Assembly (NCBI GenBank): GCA_964468405.1
Contig: CAYXTC010000008.1
Location: 1 to 20,917, forward strand
From: CAYXTC01 sp964468405
GTDB taxonomy: Bacteria; Patescibacteriota; Minisyncoccia; Minisyncoccales; GWA2-38-27
Length of the DNA stretch: 20,917 nt
Direction: 5' to 3'
Numbering within the stretch: the stretch's first letter is position 1; the number at the start of each line of letters is the position of its first letter. Below are positions 1 through 7,360 of this stretch, piece by piece. The translations under genes were made by a program, and so were the position numbers. The notes beneath the pieces are model-generated. The model did no database searches. It was not told the DNA's origin and saw only the letters and a list, made by a program, of their open reading frames with translations.

Positions 1-3
1 TCT

Positions 4-31
4 ATGATATTCTTATTACAAAACAAGTCAA
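4..31 (-). promoter_or_regulatory. Candidate outward promoter for a gene left of the window
   Basis: On the minus strand TTGACT (26-31) is followed after 16 bases by TATCAT (4-9). This is a good sigma70-type match pointing out of the window, so a divergent gene probably starts just left of position 1. The gene itself is not visible. Confidence 0.35.
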
Positions 32-66
32 GCGTCTTTTCCACAATACTTTCTTCAAAAACAAGG

Positions 67-72
67 TAAAAT
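67..72 (+). promoter_or_regulatory. Possible -10 element of rsmA (leaderless)
   Basis: TAAAAT lies six bases before the rsmA ATG at 79, which would place the +1 on the start codon itself. No convincing -35 hexamer is found 16-18 bases upstream, so the call is weak and rests mainly on the similar spacing seen at tyrS and yidD. Confidence 0.25.
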
Positions 73-78
73 AATACA

Positions 79-897
79 ATGGCTTCCGACCTAAAAAGAC
101 AAGCAAAAAAAGCCCTCGGAAAATCCGGACCCTCTAAAAAATTAGGGCAATATTTTCTAATAGATAAAAAAGCCGTATCCAAAATAATAACTGTTGCAGA
201 CATTTCTTTGAAAGACACTATTTTGGAAATAGGGCCGGGAGCCGGAGCCCTGACTCGCTCTCTTTGCGAAAAAGCCAAAAGAGTAGTCGCTGTGGAAAAA
301 GATCCTAAAATGGTAACTTTTCTCCAAGAGGACCTAGGGGATCTCAAGAATTTCCAGGTTTATCACGGCGACATCCTTTCTTTCAATTTACAGGGTCTTA
401 AGAACTACAAAGTAGTAGGCAATCTGCCTTTTTATCTTACTAACCCTACAATAAGGAAGTTTTTAGAAAGCAAAAACAGGCCGCAAGATATGACTTTTCT
501 TGTCCAGAAAGAACTAGCCCGGAGAATATGCGCTTCGCCCCCTAAAATGAATCTCTTGGCAGTCTCTATCCAGTTCTATTCCTCGCCTAAAATAATATCC
601 TATATAAAGAAATCCTCTTTTCTGCCCCAGCCCAAAATAGACACCGCTATATTAAGAATAAAGCCGGATAAACAAAGGAGGAGCCTAGAATTTAATGACA
701 AGTTTTTCCGCGTGGTAAAGGCCGGCTTTTCCCAGCCAAGAAAACAACTTGCTAATAATCTAGCAAAAGAGTTACAATTAAACAAAGAGGACATAAAAGA
801 AATTATAAAAAAGGTAGAAACAAAAAACAACATCAGGGCTGAAGCCCTAAATATCAAAAAGTGGGAAGAAGCGGCCAATCTCCTTTTCTCCTCTTAA
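79..897 (+). CDS. rsmA: 16S rRNA (adenine1518-N6/adenine1519-N6)-dimethyltransferase
   Basis: RsmA (KsgA) dimethylates two adjacent adenines in the helix 45 loop of 16S rRNA using S-adenosylmethionine, late in 30S subunit maturation in the cytoplasm. The 272-residue protein has the usual family length. Seen directly: the N-terminal KKLGQYFL motif (residues 20-27), the SAM-binding motif EIGPGAGALT (50-59), an acidic VAVEKD after the second strand (70-75), the catalytic NLPF motif (115-118, usually NLPY), and a C-terminal helical domain from about residue 195. The ATG at 79 is the first plausible start and gives a normal N-terminus. No clear Shine-Dalgarno is present; AAGG at 63-66 is rather far away. 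A VirB6-like gene follows 52 bases downstream in the same direction, with its own possible promoter. The family assignment is firm. Confidence 0.95.
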   Translation: MASDLKRQAKKALGKSGPSKKLGQYFLIDKKAVSKIITVADISLKDTILEIGPGAGALTRSLCEKAKRVVAVEKDPKMVTFLQEDLGDLKNFQVYHGDILSFNLQGLKNYKVVGNLPFYLTNPTIRKFLESKNRPQDMTFLVQKELARRICASPPKMNLLAVSIQFYSSPKIISYIKKSSFLPQPKIDTAILRIKPDKQRRSLEFNDKFFRVVKAGFSQPRKQLANNLAKELQLNKEDIKEIIKKVETKNNIRAEALNIKKWEEAANLLFSS

Positions 898-900
898 CCT

Positions 901-927
901 TTGTTTCTTAAAATGTTATTATATACT
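901..927 (+). promoter_or_regulatory. Possible promoter of the VirB6-like gene
   Basis: TATACT at 922-927 is a good -10 match. The best -35 is TTGTTT (901-906), with a short 15-base spacer. Transcription would start near 934, leaving a short leader that holds AGGGG (937-941), a plausible ribosome binding site 8 bases before the ATG at 950. Confidence 0.3.
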
Positions 928-949
928 AATTTATCCAGGGGCTATTTTT

Positions 950-3199
950 ATGAAAAAAAAGATGCTTAATCTATTCTCTTTTATCGGCCGAAGGAAAAAA
1001 GTTTTTTGTTTGATTTTTATTGTCTCTTTACTTACCATCCTTGCGCCCCAAGTCGCAGATGCGGGGCTAGATGATATTTGGAATACTCTGAAGAGTCTCC
1101 CCATAAGCATCCCCTTGATGGGGATTGCTTATGTTTTTAAGGGTATGGCAATTTTGCAAGAAATGGTTGCAGGAATCTTTGGAGGATTTATGATGTACGT
1201 ACTAGGGGGAGATTTTATCCATTTAAGTTATACAAACCCCGCTACCAACCCCATTATTGACGTTGGCCTTTCTGTGACCCAAGGCCTGGCGAACATTGTT
1301 ATTATTTTAACTTTAGTTTATATCGCCCTCGCTACCATTTTGGGATTGGGAGGGTATGAAACGAAAAAGCTCATTATCAGATTCGTACTTATTGCTCTTT
1401 TGGTCAATTTCACTCCAGTTATCTGCGGTCTTGTGGTAGATCCCGCCAATATTATTTTAGGGTTTTTCTTAAGCGATGCCGCCCTTGACGAGCCTGGAGG
1501 CCATTCTACTTATTTTGGTTGGGTCGGGAATGCTGGAAAAGTAGAAGATTCTTGGCGGTCAGGCCAGGCAAAGGAAAAAAGGCGAAAATGGAAAAACCCC
1601 CTTTTTCAACTCGCCATAAGGGGAGAGATATGGGCTATTTGTAATATAATCGTAGGATATGTTTTCTTAATAATATACTATGTAATAGCCACGTTGCTGT
1701 ATATAATCTATACCCTCTTATTTTTAGTAAGATACGTTATTATATGGATTTTAGTAATTCTTTCGCCTCTTGCTTTTGTTTGCTTGATATTGCCGAAAGG
1801 AAGCAGAACAAGAGCTTATTGGAACTATTGGTGGAACCACTTTTTCCAATGGGTGACAGTCGGGGTCTGGGCTGGGTTTTTTCTCTATTTAGGAAAGAGA
1901 TTCTCTTGGATATCCAGCGAACCCGAACACATTCTTCAGCCCGGCGCTGCCCCACAAGACTGGGGAGTAGTTATGACTTTCTTGCCCGCCTTCTTCGCCC
2001 TTATTTTCATTATAATAGGGTTTTTCTTCACCCTAATCTTGTCTGCAACCGGAGCCTCCGCGATAACCCGAGGGATAACAGGGACCTATAAAAAACTGGG
2101 AGGGAAAATGGGAAGGGGGGCTAAAAGAAGAGTTATCCACAATAGAGCTACTAGAAAAGCAGCAGGAAGAATAGTGAGCGGGGTCCAGAAGGTTCCTTTC
2201 TTAAGACACGCCATACCAGAAGGGTTAAGAAAAGTGGCCGAAACAAAACCAAGCCTTAAAGAAGAACAAAAGCAAATAGATTATATGTCTTCCACAAATA
2301 TTGCCAAGGCTGCTTCCCCTGGAAAGTTTAAAACAGGAAGGCCCCTTACCAAAGAAAGGGCCACGGCTGGGTTGCTTACCGTTTTAAGCCGGGGAGACGC
2401 TGATGATTGGTTAAAAGTCGCTAAAGAAAGATATGGTGCCGAAGACACCAATGAATTATTCGGGAATAAAAAATTCCGCAAGGAAACCGCCTCTTTAATG
2501 AAGACTGCCCAAAGCGGAGGCGAACTTAATGCTATTGCCAGGGGCGACCCCCGTTTTGCTGAAATTGCGTTCGCTCACGGTATCGGAGGCTATAAAAAAG
2601 ATTCCAAGAAAGGAATAAACACAAAAGAAGACGCAATCAAAAAAGCGGTCAACGAGGCTAGGGTACAACATATCAAAAATTGGGATCCTGGCACTCTAAA
2701 AGACCCAGCAGTGGCAGAGGCGGCTATGCAAAAATTTGACAAGAACAGATGGCTTAAAATAAACGATGAGGTTAAGGGAGGACAAGACGCAGCCCTTGAG
2801 GGAATAGACCGGGCCTATACTAATTTCTTAACAGGGCACCAGAAAGATCTTTCTGGTAAAAGCCCTGAAGAGAAGAAAAATGAATATAAAGAATATCTCA
2901 AGAGAAAGAACGGGGAAGCCGAGCCGCGTTATTTCAAGGCCCTAGACGATAAAAGTAAAAGGATGGAGCAAACGGGTTGGCGGGAACCCGAGGAAAGAAG
3001 GGAAGGAGAAGCCCCCAGCACGCCCGGCGAAGCCGCGGGAATAATACTGACCTCCGGCGCTGAATTTGAAGCAAAGCACGGAAAAAAGAAACCAGCAGGA
3101 AGAAGTCCTAAGGGCCCGCCCTCGGGACGAAAACCTAGTGGGAACAACGCAAAGGGCAGAAAAGCCAGTAGAAGTAAACCTCCGAAAGGCAAAAAATAA
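950..3199 (+). CDS. VirB6/TrbL-like polytopic membrane protein with long basic C-terminal tail
   Basis: Probably the inner-membrane channel component (VirB6/TrbL type) of a minimal type IV secretion system. Of 749 residues, roughly the first 370 are membrane: a signal-like segment (about 18-38, ending AQVADA-like before a polar stretch), then hydrophobic blocks near 55-87, 100-135, 138-175, 225-282 (long enough for two helices), 290-315 and 341-370. The remaining 380 residues are hydrophilic, lysine-rich and lack a recognisable enzyme motif; the last 70 are low-complexity K/R/G/P/S. The start has an AGGGG ribosome-binding-like site 8 bases upstream. It lies about 6 kb from the other secretion genes, across the origin, and is followed by a strong terminator. 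Family assignment is by topology and by the VirB4/PrgI/pilin set in the window, not by a signature motif, so a different transporter-like role is possible. Confidence 0.72.
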   Translation: MKKKMLNLFSFIGRRKKVFCLIFIVSLLTILAPQVADAGLDDIWNTLKSLPISIPLMGIAYVFKGMAILQEMVAGIFGGFMMYVLGGDFIHLSYTNPATNPIIDVGLSVTQGLANIVIILTLVYIALATILGLGGYETKKLIIRFVLIALLVNFTPVICGLVVDPANIILGFFLSDAALDEPGGHSTYFGWVGNAGKVEDSWRSGQAKEKRRKWKNPLFQLAIRGEIWAICNIIVGYVFLIIYYVIATLLYIIYTLLFLVRYVIIWILVILSPLAFVCLILPKGSRTRAYWNYWWNHFFQWVTVGVWAGFFLYLGKRFSWISSEPEHILQPGAAPQDWGVVMTFLPAFFALIFIIIGFFFTLILSATGASAITRGITGTYKKLGGKMGRGAKRRVIHNRATRKAAGRIVSGVQKVPFLRHAIPEGLRKVAETKPSLKEEQKQIDYMSSTNIAKAASPGKFKTGRPLTKERATAGLLTVLSRGDADDWLKVAKERYGAEDTNELFGNKKFRKETASLMKTAQSGGELNAIARGDPRFAEIAFAHGIGGYKKDSKKGINTKEDAIKKAVNEARVQHIKNWDPGTLKDPAVAEAAMQKFDKNRWLKINDEVKGGQDAALEGIDRAYTNFLTGHQKDLSGKSPEEKKNEYKEYLKRKNGEAEPRYFKALDDKSKRMEQTGWREPEERREGEAPSTPGEAAGIILTSGAEFEAKHGKKKPAGRSPKGPPSGRKPSGNNAKGRKASRSKPPKGKK

Positions 3200-3219
3200 T
3201 AATTTAAAAGTTAAATAAA

Positions 3220-3249
3220 AAAAGGAAGTCATTTTTCTGACTTCCTTTT
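3220..3249. terminator. Bidirectional intrinsic terminator
   Basis: A perfect 12-bp stem (AAAAGGAAGTCA at 3220-3231, TGACTTCCTTTT at 3238-3249) closes a 6-base loop. T-runs follow on both strands: 3246-3257 on plus (interrupted by GG) and the complement of 3217-3223 on minus. It sits between the convergent stops of the VirB6-like gene (3199) and the SPFH gene (3256), so it can end both transcripts. Confidence 0.9.
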
Positions 3250-3255
3250 GGTTTT

Positions 3256-4392
3256 TTAACTAGACTTCTGTTCGCGTAACCCCTCGATAAACCCTCGAAG
3301 ATTTCTTATTTCCTCGGGGCTTAAAGAAGATGGCTCTTTCCCGGGAAAAACTTGGCTTATCAGATCAGCCATTCCTGGGATAGGAAGAATTAACTTTGAT
3401 CCTTCGCCCGGAGACTTCTCCAGCGCCTCTAGAAGACGGATCATTTTACCTAAATCGCCAAATTCTTGGATAGTTCCATAAACAGCATTCAAGCGCCTTC
3501 TTTCTGCCTCGGCTTCTACAGTAATTCTCTCCCTGTCTTGCTCTGCAAAATACTTTTTTAACGTTGCCTCACGGGCTCTATCCACTTCGGCGGTAGTCGG
3601 GTTAATACTCCGAACTTCTATCGCCCTTACATCTACTCCGAGATCGGAGCGAAATTCCTTAAGTAGATCGTCAACCTCCTCCTGTTTGTAAATCTTATCT
3701 GCTAAATCAGCCTCCCCCCCAATCCACGTCTTATATGCTTTTCTGCTGATGGCATTTCTCACTGCCGGCTCGATTCTATTTATTGTAGTCTCAAGCCAAT
3801 TCTGAACGCGGAAAAGTGCCTTATAAGGATTCAAAATCCTTATTGTTAAGACTAATTCCACGTCGAGGGGCAGCATTTTTTTGTCTTCAGCCTTCCACAC
3901 CTTTGCCCAATACACGTCTTTTTTAACAAGACAGTAGTCAAGGGTTTGTTTGGGGTGTGGCTGGACTGTGCCATCTTGCAGCACATTCGTCCAAGAAAAG
4001 TCGTAAAGGTAAATATCGTCAATGGGCCAAAAACCATAAAATCTTAAGCCTCCCAAAAAATGCTTCCGCAAATTAAGCCCTCCTTCTATCACGTCTCCTG
4101 CATTATGGTCTTGAGAAGAGAACATCGCTAATTTGTGCCCCTCCCACTGGAGAAGGGCCTTTTTGAAGGCATCGCCCCTAACCACAACCTTTGCTCTCCC
4201 TTCGGGCACAAAGGTAAAAAATAGGTTATTGGGCGCCCACCAGAAATACACCAGCAAAAAAGAAGTTGCCGGCAACGCAGCCAATAAAACAAAACTCTTA
4301 AGGGCGGCGTTTACGGGAAGGAAAAACCAGATTATGCAACCCAGGGCAACACCAACGGCAAGAGAAGTTACTAAAATTAATCCGCGATTCAT
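3256..4392 (-). CDS. SPFH/band-7 domain membrane protein
   Basis: A membrane-anchored SPFH (stomatin/prohibitin/flotillin/HflK-C, band 7) protein of 378 residues. Two hydrophobic segments (about 5-27 and 31-52) are followed by the band-7 fold (about 55-265), including the typical strand-rich section with DVELVLTIRI (177-186), the R-rich helix region IEPAVRNAISR (207-217), and LGVDVRAIEVRSINP (251-265). A charged alanine/glutamate/arginine helix (268-302) then fits the oligomerising coiled coil of the family. The C-terminus contains a hydrophobic ILPIPGMADLISQVF stretch. Such proteins form ring or cage assemblies organising membrane domains or regulating membrane proteases, but the client cannot be read from the sequence. 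It is monocistronic: consensus promoter upstream, terminator downstream. An AGGA-type ribosome site lies before the ATG. Confidence 0.8.
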   Translation of the reverse strand: MNRGLILVTSLAVGVALGCIIWFFLPVNAALKSFVLLAALPATSFLLVYFWWAPNNLFFTFVPEGRAKVVVRGDAFKKALLQWEGHKLAMFSSQDHNAGDVIEGGLNLRKHFLGGLRFYGFWPIDDIYLYDFSWTNVLQDGTVQPHPKQTLDYCLVKKDVYWAKVWKAEDKKMLPLDVELVLTIRILNPYKALFRVQNWLETTINRIEPAVRNAISRKAYKTWIGGEADLADKIYKQEEVDDLLKEFRSDLGVDVRAIEVRSINPTTAEVDRAREATLKKYFAEQDRERITVEAEAERRRLNAVYGTIQEFGDLGKMIRLLEALEKSPGEGSKLILPIPGMADLISQVFPGKEPSSLSPEEIRNLRGFIEGLREQKSS

Positions 4393-4423
4393 TTTATTTT
4401 CCTTTCTTTTGTCAAGGTTCTGT

Positions 4424-4442
4424 CCAAGAAACCATTTCTTGG
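4424..4442. repeat. Inverted repeat at the 5' end of the SPFH mRNA
   Basis: CCAAGAAA (4424-4431) and TTTCTTGG (4435-4442) are perfect 8-bp arms around a 3-base centre. Relative to the predicted +1 near 4443, they cover about +2 to +20 of the SPFH transcript. It may be an operator for a dimeric repressor or a 5' stem-loop protecting the mRNA. Confidence 0.6.
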
Positions 4443-4449
4443 TGCCCTT

Positions 4450-4478
4450 ATTATATTACATAAACATATTTTTGTCAA
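4450..4478 (-). promoter_or_regulatory. Consensus sigma70 promoter of the SPFH gene
   Basis: On the minus strand TTGACA (4473-4478), exactly 17 bases, then TATAAT (4450-4455): both hexamers are perfect consensus. The start site would be near 4443, giving a leader of about 51 bases. It is the best promoter match in the window. Confidence 0.9.
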
Positions 4479-4522
4479 GAATAATGTGGGGGCCCGTCCT
4501 CCCATATTGTCTTTTTGTTAAG

Positions 4523-4544
4523 AAAAAACCGCCCCGAAGGGCGG
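4523..4544 (-). terminator. Intrinsic terminator of dnaN with UUCG tetraloop
   Basis: Read on the minus strand: CCGCCC, loop TTCG, GGGCGG, then six Ts (complement of 4523-4528). The stem is all G-C, and the closing C(UUCG)G is the classic extra-stable tetraloop. It begins about five bases after the dnaN stop codon (4550-4552). Confidence 0.93.
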
Positions 4545-4549
4545 CCTCC

Positions 4550-5683
4550 TTAGTTGGCTTTGATGGGCATTACTACATATATATAGGTATTGTCTCCTAC
4601 GGGCTTTATTACTCCGGGCCCCGAATCTTCGTTAAACTCAAAAATTATTTCAGAACTTTTGATGTTAGCCAGCCCGTCTAATAAAAATTTGTGGTTAAAA
4701 GCAACATCTACCGCCTTCCCTTTTATGTCTGCTTTAATCTCAGAATTATATTCTCCTATCTCAGAGCTCTGGCTTATAACTTTAATTTTTTCTTTCTTGG
4801 GCCCTGTTTTGATTTTAATTTCATTGGTTTTCCCGCTGAATAAACTAGCCCCTTTTATTTGGTTAAGAAACTCTGTTTTTTCCAATACAACTTGTGTTTT
4901 GTAGTTATCTGGAACTATTTCCCGATAACTAGGGTATTCTCCTTCCACTAATCTGGAGACCACTTGAACCCTGGGATGATCAGTTTCTTCCATTTGAGAC
5001 TCAAACATAACTTGGTTCGGAGAAAAGTAGATCTTTATTGTTTTATCCCCTTCTCCAAAAATATTAATTATCTCTTTAGCAGTCTTTTGGGGAATAATCA
5101 AATAATGTTCCTTTTTTAAGGGAGTTTTGTTTTTCTTTAAAGATATTTTCTTCTCTGCTAGGCGGAAACTATCTGTGGCGGCCATTACTAAAAGGTCTTT
5201 CTGGAAGTTTAAGAATACCCCTGAAATCTCCGGCCTGCTTGTAGAATAGGAAACAATGTCTGCCACCTGCGCCAAGCTTGCGCAAAAAGAAGAAGCGTCC
5301 AAAGACACCACCTCTCCCTCTTCTATTTTGGGGATAATGGGGAAATCATCTGCCGGAAGTCCTTTAATTTGAGTTTTCCTATCCCCGCAGCCCACTGACA
5401 GATTATTATCTTCGGCCTGTAAACTAATTTTTTTATCAGGAAGTAATCCCACAAAACTAGACAAAATACCAGAGGGGACTGTTATTTTTCCTTGTTTTTC
5501 GGCTTTAGCTAATCCCCACCACCGGATTCCTATCTCTAGGTCTGTGGCGGCTATGTTTAAAAAACTCTTCTCTGTGGAAAGTAAAACATTATTTAAAATA
5601 GGAAGAGTGAGAGATTTCGAGGCTATTCTTTCGACAACAGCTAAGCCTTTTTTGAGTTTTTCTTGTGGGATTAGTAGTTTCAT
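4550..5683 (-). CDS. dnaN: DNA polymerase III sliding clamp (beta subunit)
   Basis: DnaN is the ring-shaped clamp that tethers the replicative polymerase to DNA. The 377-residue length is typical, giving three clamp domains of about 120 residues each. Recognisable family stretches: LPILNNVLL near residues 27-35, GLPADDFPIIP in the first domain/linker region, SRPEISGVFL and ATDSFRLAEK in the second domain, VEGEYPSYREIVP opening the third, and the C-terminal VMPIKAN, the counterpart of the usual MPMR ending. The ATG at 5683 directly follows the AT-rich origin element and has no Shine-Dalgarno. The gene is downstream of dnaA in the same direction, 208 bases apart, and no clear private promoter was found, so it may be read from the dnaA promoter through the origin. 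A UUCG-loop terminator closes it. recF and gyrB do not follow. Confidence 0.97.
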   Translation of the reverse strand: MKLLIPQEKLKKGLAVVERIASKSLTLPILNNVLLSTEKSFLNIAATDLEIGIRWWGLAKAEKQGKITVPSGILSSFVGLLPDKKISLQAEDNNLSVGCGDRKTQIKGLPADDFPIIPKIEEGEVVSLDASSFCASLAQVADIVSYSTSRPEISGVFLNFQKDLLVMAATDSFRLAEKKISLKKNKTPLKKEHYLIIPQKTAKEIINIFGEGDKTIKIYFSPNQVMFESQMEETDHPRVQVVSRLVEGEYPSYREIVPDNYKTQVVLEKTEFLNQIKGASLFSGKTNEIKIKTGPKKEKIKVISQSSEIGEYNSEIKADIKGKAVDVAFNHKFLLDGLANIKSSEIIFEFNEDSGPGVIKPVGDNTYIYVVMPIKAN

Positions 5684-5698
5684 AATTATAATTATTAT

Positions 5699-5716
5699 TT
5701 ATTATTACTATTATTA
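5699..5716 (-). other. DnaA-trio run (candidate strand-opening element)
   Basis: On the minus strand six in-register trinucleotides TAA TAA TAG TAA TAA TAA begin 14 bases after the perfect DnaA box, followed by further AT-rich sequence up to the dnaN start codon. DnaA-trios (TAG/TAA repeats) are the single-strand DnaA loading sites known from B. subtilis-type origins. Polarity and distance are as expected. Confidence 0.65.
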
Positions 5717-5730
5717 GTGATGGAGATAAT

Positions 5731-5749
5731 TGTGGATAACTTTGGAAAA
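5731..5749 (-). promoter_or_regulatory. Tandem DnaA boxes
   Basis: On the minus strand TTTTCCAAA (5741-5749, 8/9 match to TTWTNCACA) is followed one base later by TTATCCACA (5731-5739), the exact consensus DnaA box. The same-orientation pair is spaced by 10 bp, about one helical turn, and points to the TAA/TAG run. Confidence 0.85.
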
Positions 5750-5891
5750 TGAATTGAAATAATACTCTTTTCGTATCTTATTTCTTAGTGGATTTCTTTG
5801 TTAATATCCAGGGGAATTTTTGTTTTTTAAAAAAGTGTTTTATTTATCCAGTTTTTTTAACAATGTTTTCCCCCGCCTTTTCCACTTATAA

Positions 5892-7259
5892 TTAACTACT
5901 ATTAAAAACCCTTTCTTTTATTAAAGAGACCTCTTCTTCTAGCTTTTTGTTGTTCTCTAGGGCCTCTGCAATTTTTTTATAAGAATGGATAGCAGTAGTG
6001 TGGTCTTTGCCGCTAAACTTCCTTCCTATAAAAGGGAAAGAACTTTTTAATTCTTCTCTCAGTAGATACATTGCTATTTGCCTTGGCCCTACTATTTCTT
6101 TTTTTCTGGAGCTGGCCAATAGGTCTTTTTCTTTTAAATCATAAAACTCTGCCACTTGTTGGATGATCTTTTTAGGAGTAGCCACTCTTGTCGGGGAGGA
6201 AATAAGGCTCTTTAAGAGGGCTTTAGTAACTTCTAGGTCGGGCTTCTTGTCGTTTATTTTCTGGTAAATGATAAGCCGGTTCAGAGCGCCCTCCAACTCC
6301 CTTATATTTCTCTGTATTACAGAGGCGATGTATTCGTATATTTCTTTGGGGAAAGATTGGTTTTTTTCTTGGGCCTTAGCCCTTAAAATAGCCACTCTGG
6401 TCTCATAGTCTGGTGCGCTGATGTCTGCTATCATTCCGCCCTCAAAACGCGATCTCAGCCTTTCTGCTAGGGAATTAATGGACTTTGGGGGCCTGTCTGA
6501 GGAAATTATTATTTGCTTATTTCTTTCGTATAAAATATTAAAAATATGAAAGAACTCTTCTTGGGTTTTTTCTTTTCCTGCCAAAAACTGAACGTCATCT
6601 ATTATTAGCACATCGAAATTTCTATATTTTGCCTTAAAGAGATCTGCTTTCTGATTTTTGATAGCCCCGATTACTTCGCTTGTGAATTTTTCCGAGGATA
6701 CGTATTTTATTTTCTTCTTTGGGAAATGCTGGTTGATTTTATTTCCTGTGGCCTGGAGCAGGTGGGTTTTCCCCAGCCCTACTCCGCCGTAGAGGAATAA
6801 GGGGTTGTAGACAGAGCCCGGTTTTTCTGTTACAGCCAGGGCTGCAGCATGCGGGAGTTCGTTAAAGGGGCCCACTACAAAAGAGTCAAAGGTGTATTTA
6901 GGGTTTAGGCTTGTTTCTTTATTGACCTGGAAAGTTTGGAATTCTAACTGCGCCTCTTCTTGGTTTTCTATGGAAAAATTGTGTTTGGCTTCGGGGCGCT
7001 TTTCCGTTTTTTTCTTTTCTACTACCGCGTAATCCACCTCTTTTATGTTGCTGTCTAAATTATATAATATTTTAAATATTTTTTTATGATATTTATTGGC
7101 CAGCCACTCTTTTACAAAAGAATTAGGAGCAGTGACTATGGCCTTGCCCTTTTTGACGTCGTCTAGGGAAGTATTTTTGAACCAAGTAGAATAATTAGCA
7201 GAGGATATATCTAACTGGATTTGGGCCATAACTGCTTGCCAGAGCTCTTGAGTATTCAT
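5892..7259 (-). CDS. dnaA: Chromosomal replication initiator DnaA
   Basis: DnaA binds the origin as an ATP-dependent oligomer, opens the duplex and loads the helicase. All four domains are visible in 455 residues: domain I (about 1-75, ELWQAV...WFKNT), a charged linker (75-118), the AAA+ ATPase domain III (about 119-335) and DNA-binding domain IV (350-455). Motifs: Walker A GGVGLGKT (158-165), Walker B LIIDDVQ (218-224), the arginine-finger region LAERLRSRF (264-272), sensor II RNIRELEGALNR (317-328), and the domain IV signature GKDHTTAIHSYKKI (417-430), which reads the DnaA box. Length is normal and no key residue is missing. The ATG at 7259 gives a standard domain I. A promoter with a perfect TTGACA lies upstream, but no Shine-Dalgarno is seen. 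It is divergent to rpmH and upstream of oriC and dnaN. Confidence 0.98.
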   Translation of the reverse strand: MNTQELWQAVMAQIQLDISSANYSTWFKNTSLDDVKKGKAIVTAPNSFVKEWLANKYHKKIFKILYNLDSNIKEVDYAVVEKKKTEKRPEAKHNFSIENQEEAQLEFQTFQVNKETSLNPKYTFDSFVVGPFNELPHAAALAVTEKPGSVYNPLFLYGGVGLGKTHLLQATGNKINQHFPKKKIKYVSSEKFTSEVIGAIKNQKADLFKAKYRNFDVLIIDDVQFLAGKEKTQEEFFHIFNILYERNKQIIISSDRPPKSINSLAERLRSRFEGGMIADISAPDYETRVAILRAKAQEKNQSFPKEIYEYIASVIQRNIRELEGALNRLIIYQKINDKKPDLEVTKALLKSLISSPTRVATPKKIIQQVAEFYDLKEKDLLASSRKKEIVGPRQIAMYLLREELKSSFPFIGRKFSGKDHTTAIHSYKKIAEALENNKKLEEEVSLIKERVFNSS

Positions 7260-7294
7260 AAAAAAGGAAATTTTAGTTAGCTTTCTAATACTTT

Positions 7295-7323
7295 ATTTAA
7301 TACCTCTTTGATTAGCGTGTCAA
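7295..7323 (-). promoter_or_regulatory. Promoter of dnaA
   Basis: On the minus strand perfect TTGACA (7318-7323), a 17-base spacer, then TTAAAT (7295-7300, 4/6). Expected start near 7288, a leader of about 29 bases. No better -10 is found at 16-18 bases. Confidence 0.6.
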
Positions 7324-7360
7324 ACAAAAAGGAAATAAGAGGGAGAAGGGCTTACCTGTT

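Larger units (their letters stand above)
5684..5891. other. Probable chromosomal replication origin (oriC), dnaA-dnaN spacer
   Basis: A 208-bp AT-rich intergenic region between dnaA and dnaN, the usual position of an origin. It carries one perfect DnaA box and a near-perfect one in tandem, followed in the same strand polarity by a run of TAA/TAG trinucleotides and more AT-rich DNA up to the dnaN start. Other box-like sites on the plus strand are TTATCCAGT (5844-5852, 7/9) and TTTTCCACT (5878-5886, 8/9). No ORF is present. The layout matches the basal unwinding arrangement described for Bacillus subtilis oriC: boxes, short spacer, DnaA-trios. Confidence 0.8.

Noticed and set aside
931..939. 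TTATCCAGG upstream of the VirB6-like gene as a DnaA box
   Set aside because: Only 7/9, single, and it overlaps the leader and ribosome site. The dnaA-dnaN spacer is a far better origin.
1744..2091. 115-codon plus-strand frame inside the VirB6-like gene
   Set aside because: Out-of-frame shadow of a membrane-coding segment.
4410..4415. Second TTGACA on the minus strand before the SPFH gene
   Set aside because: It is only about 18 bases from the start codon, with no -10 at the proper distance. The consensus promoter upstream explains the gene.
4133..4681. 182-codon plus-strand frame across the SPFH start, promoter and dnaN end
   Set aside because: It would cross a consensus promoter, a palindrome and a strong terminator. 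Its sequence has no coherent domain.
5760..5810. Possible dnaN promoters (for example TTAACA-18-TAAGAT, or TATTAT)
   Set aside because: Matches are at the level expected by chance in such AT-rich DNA, so I do not list one.
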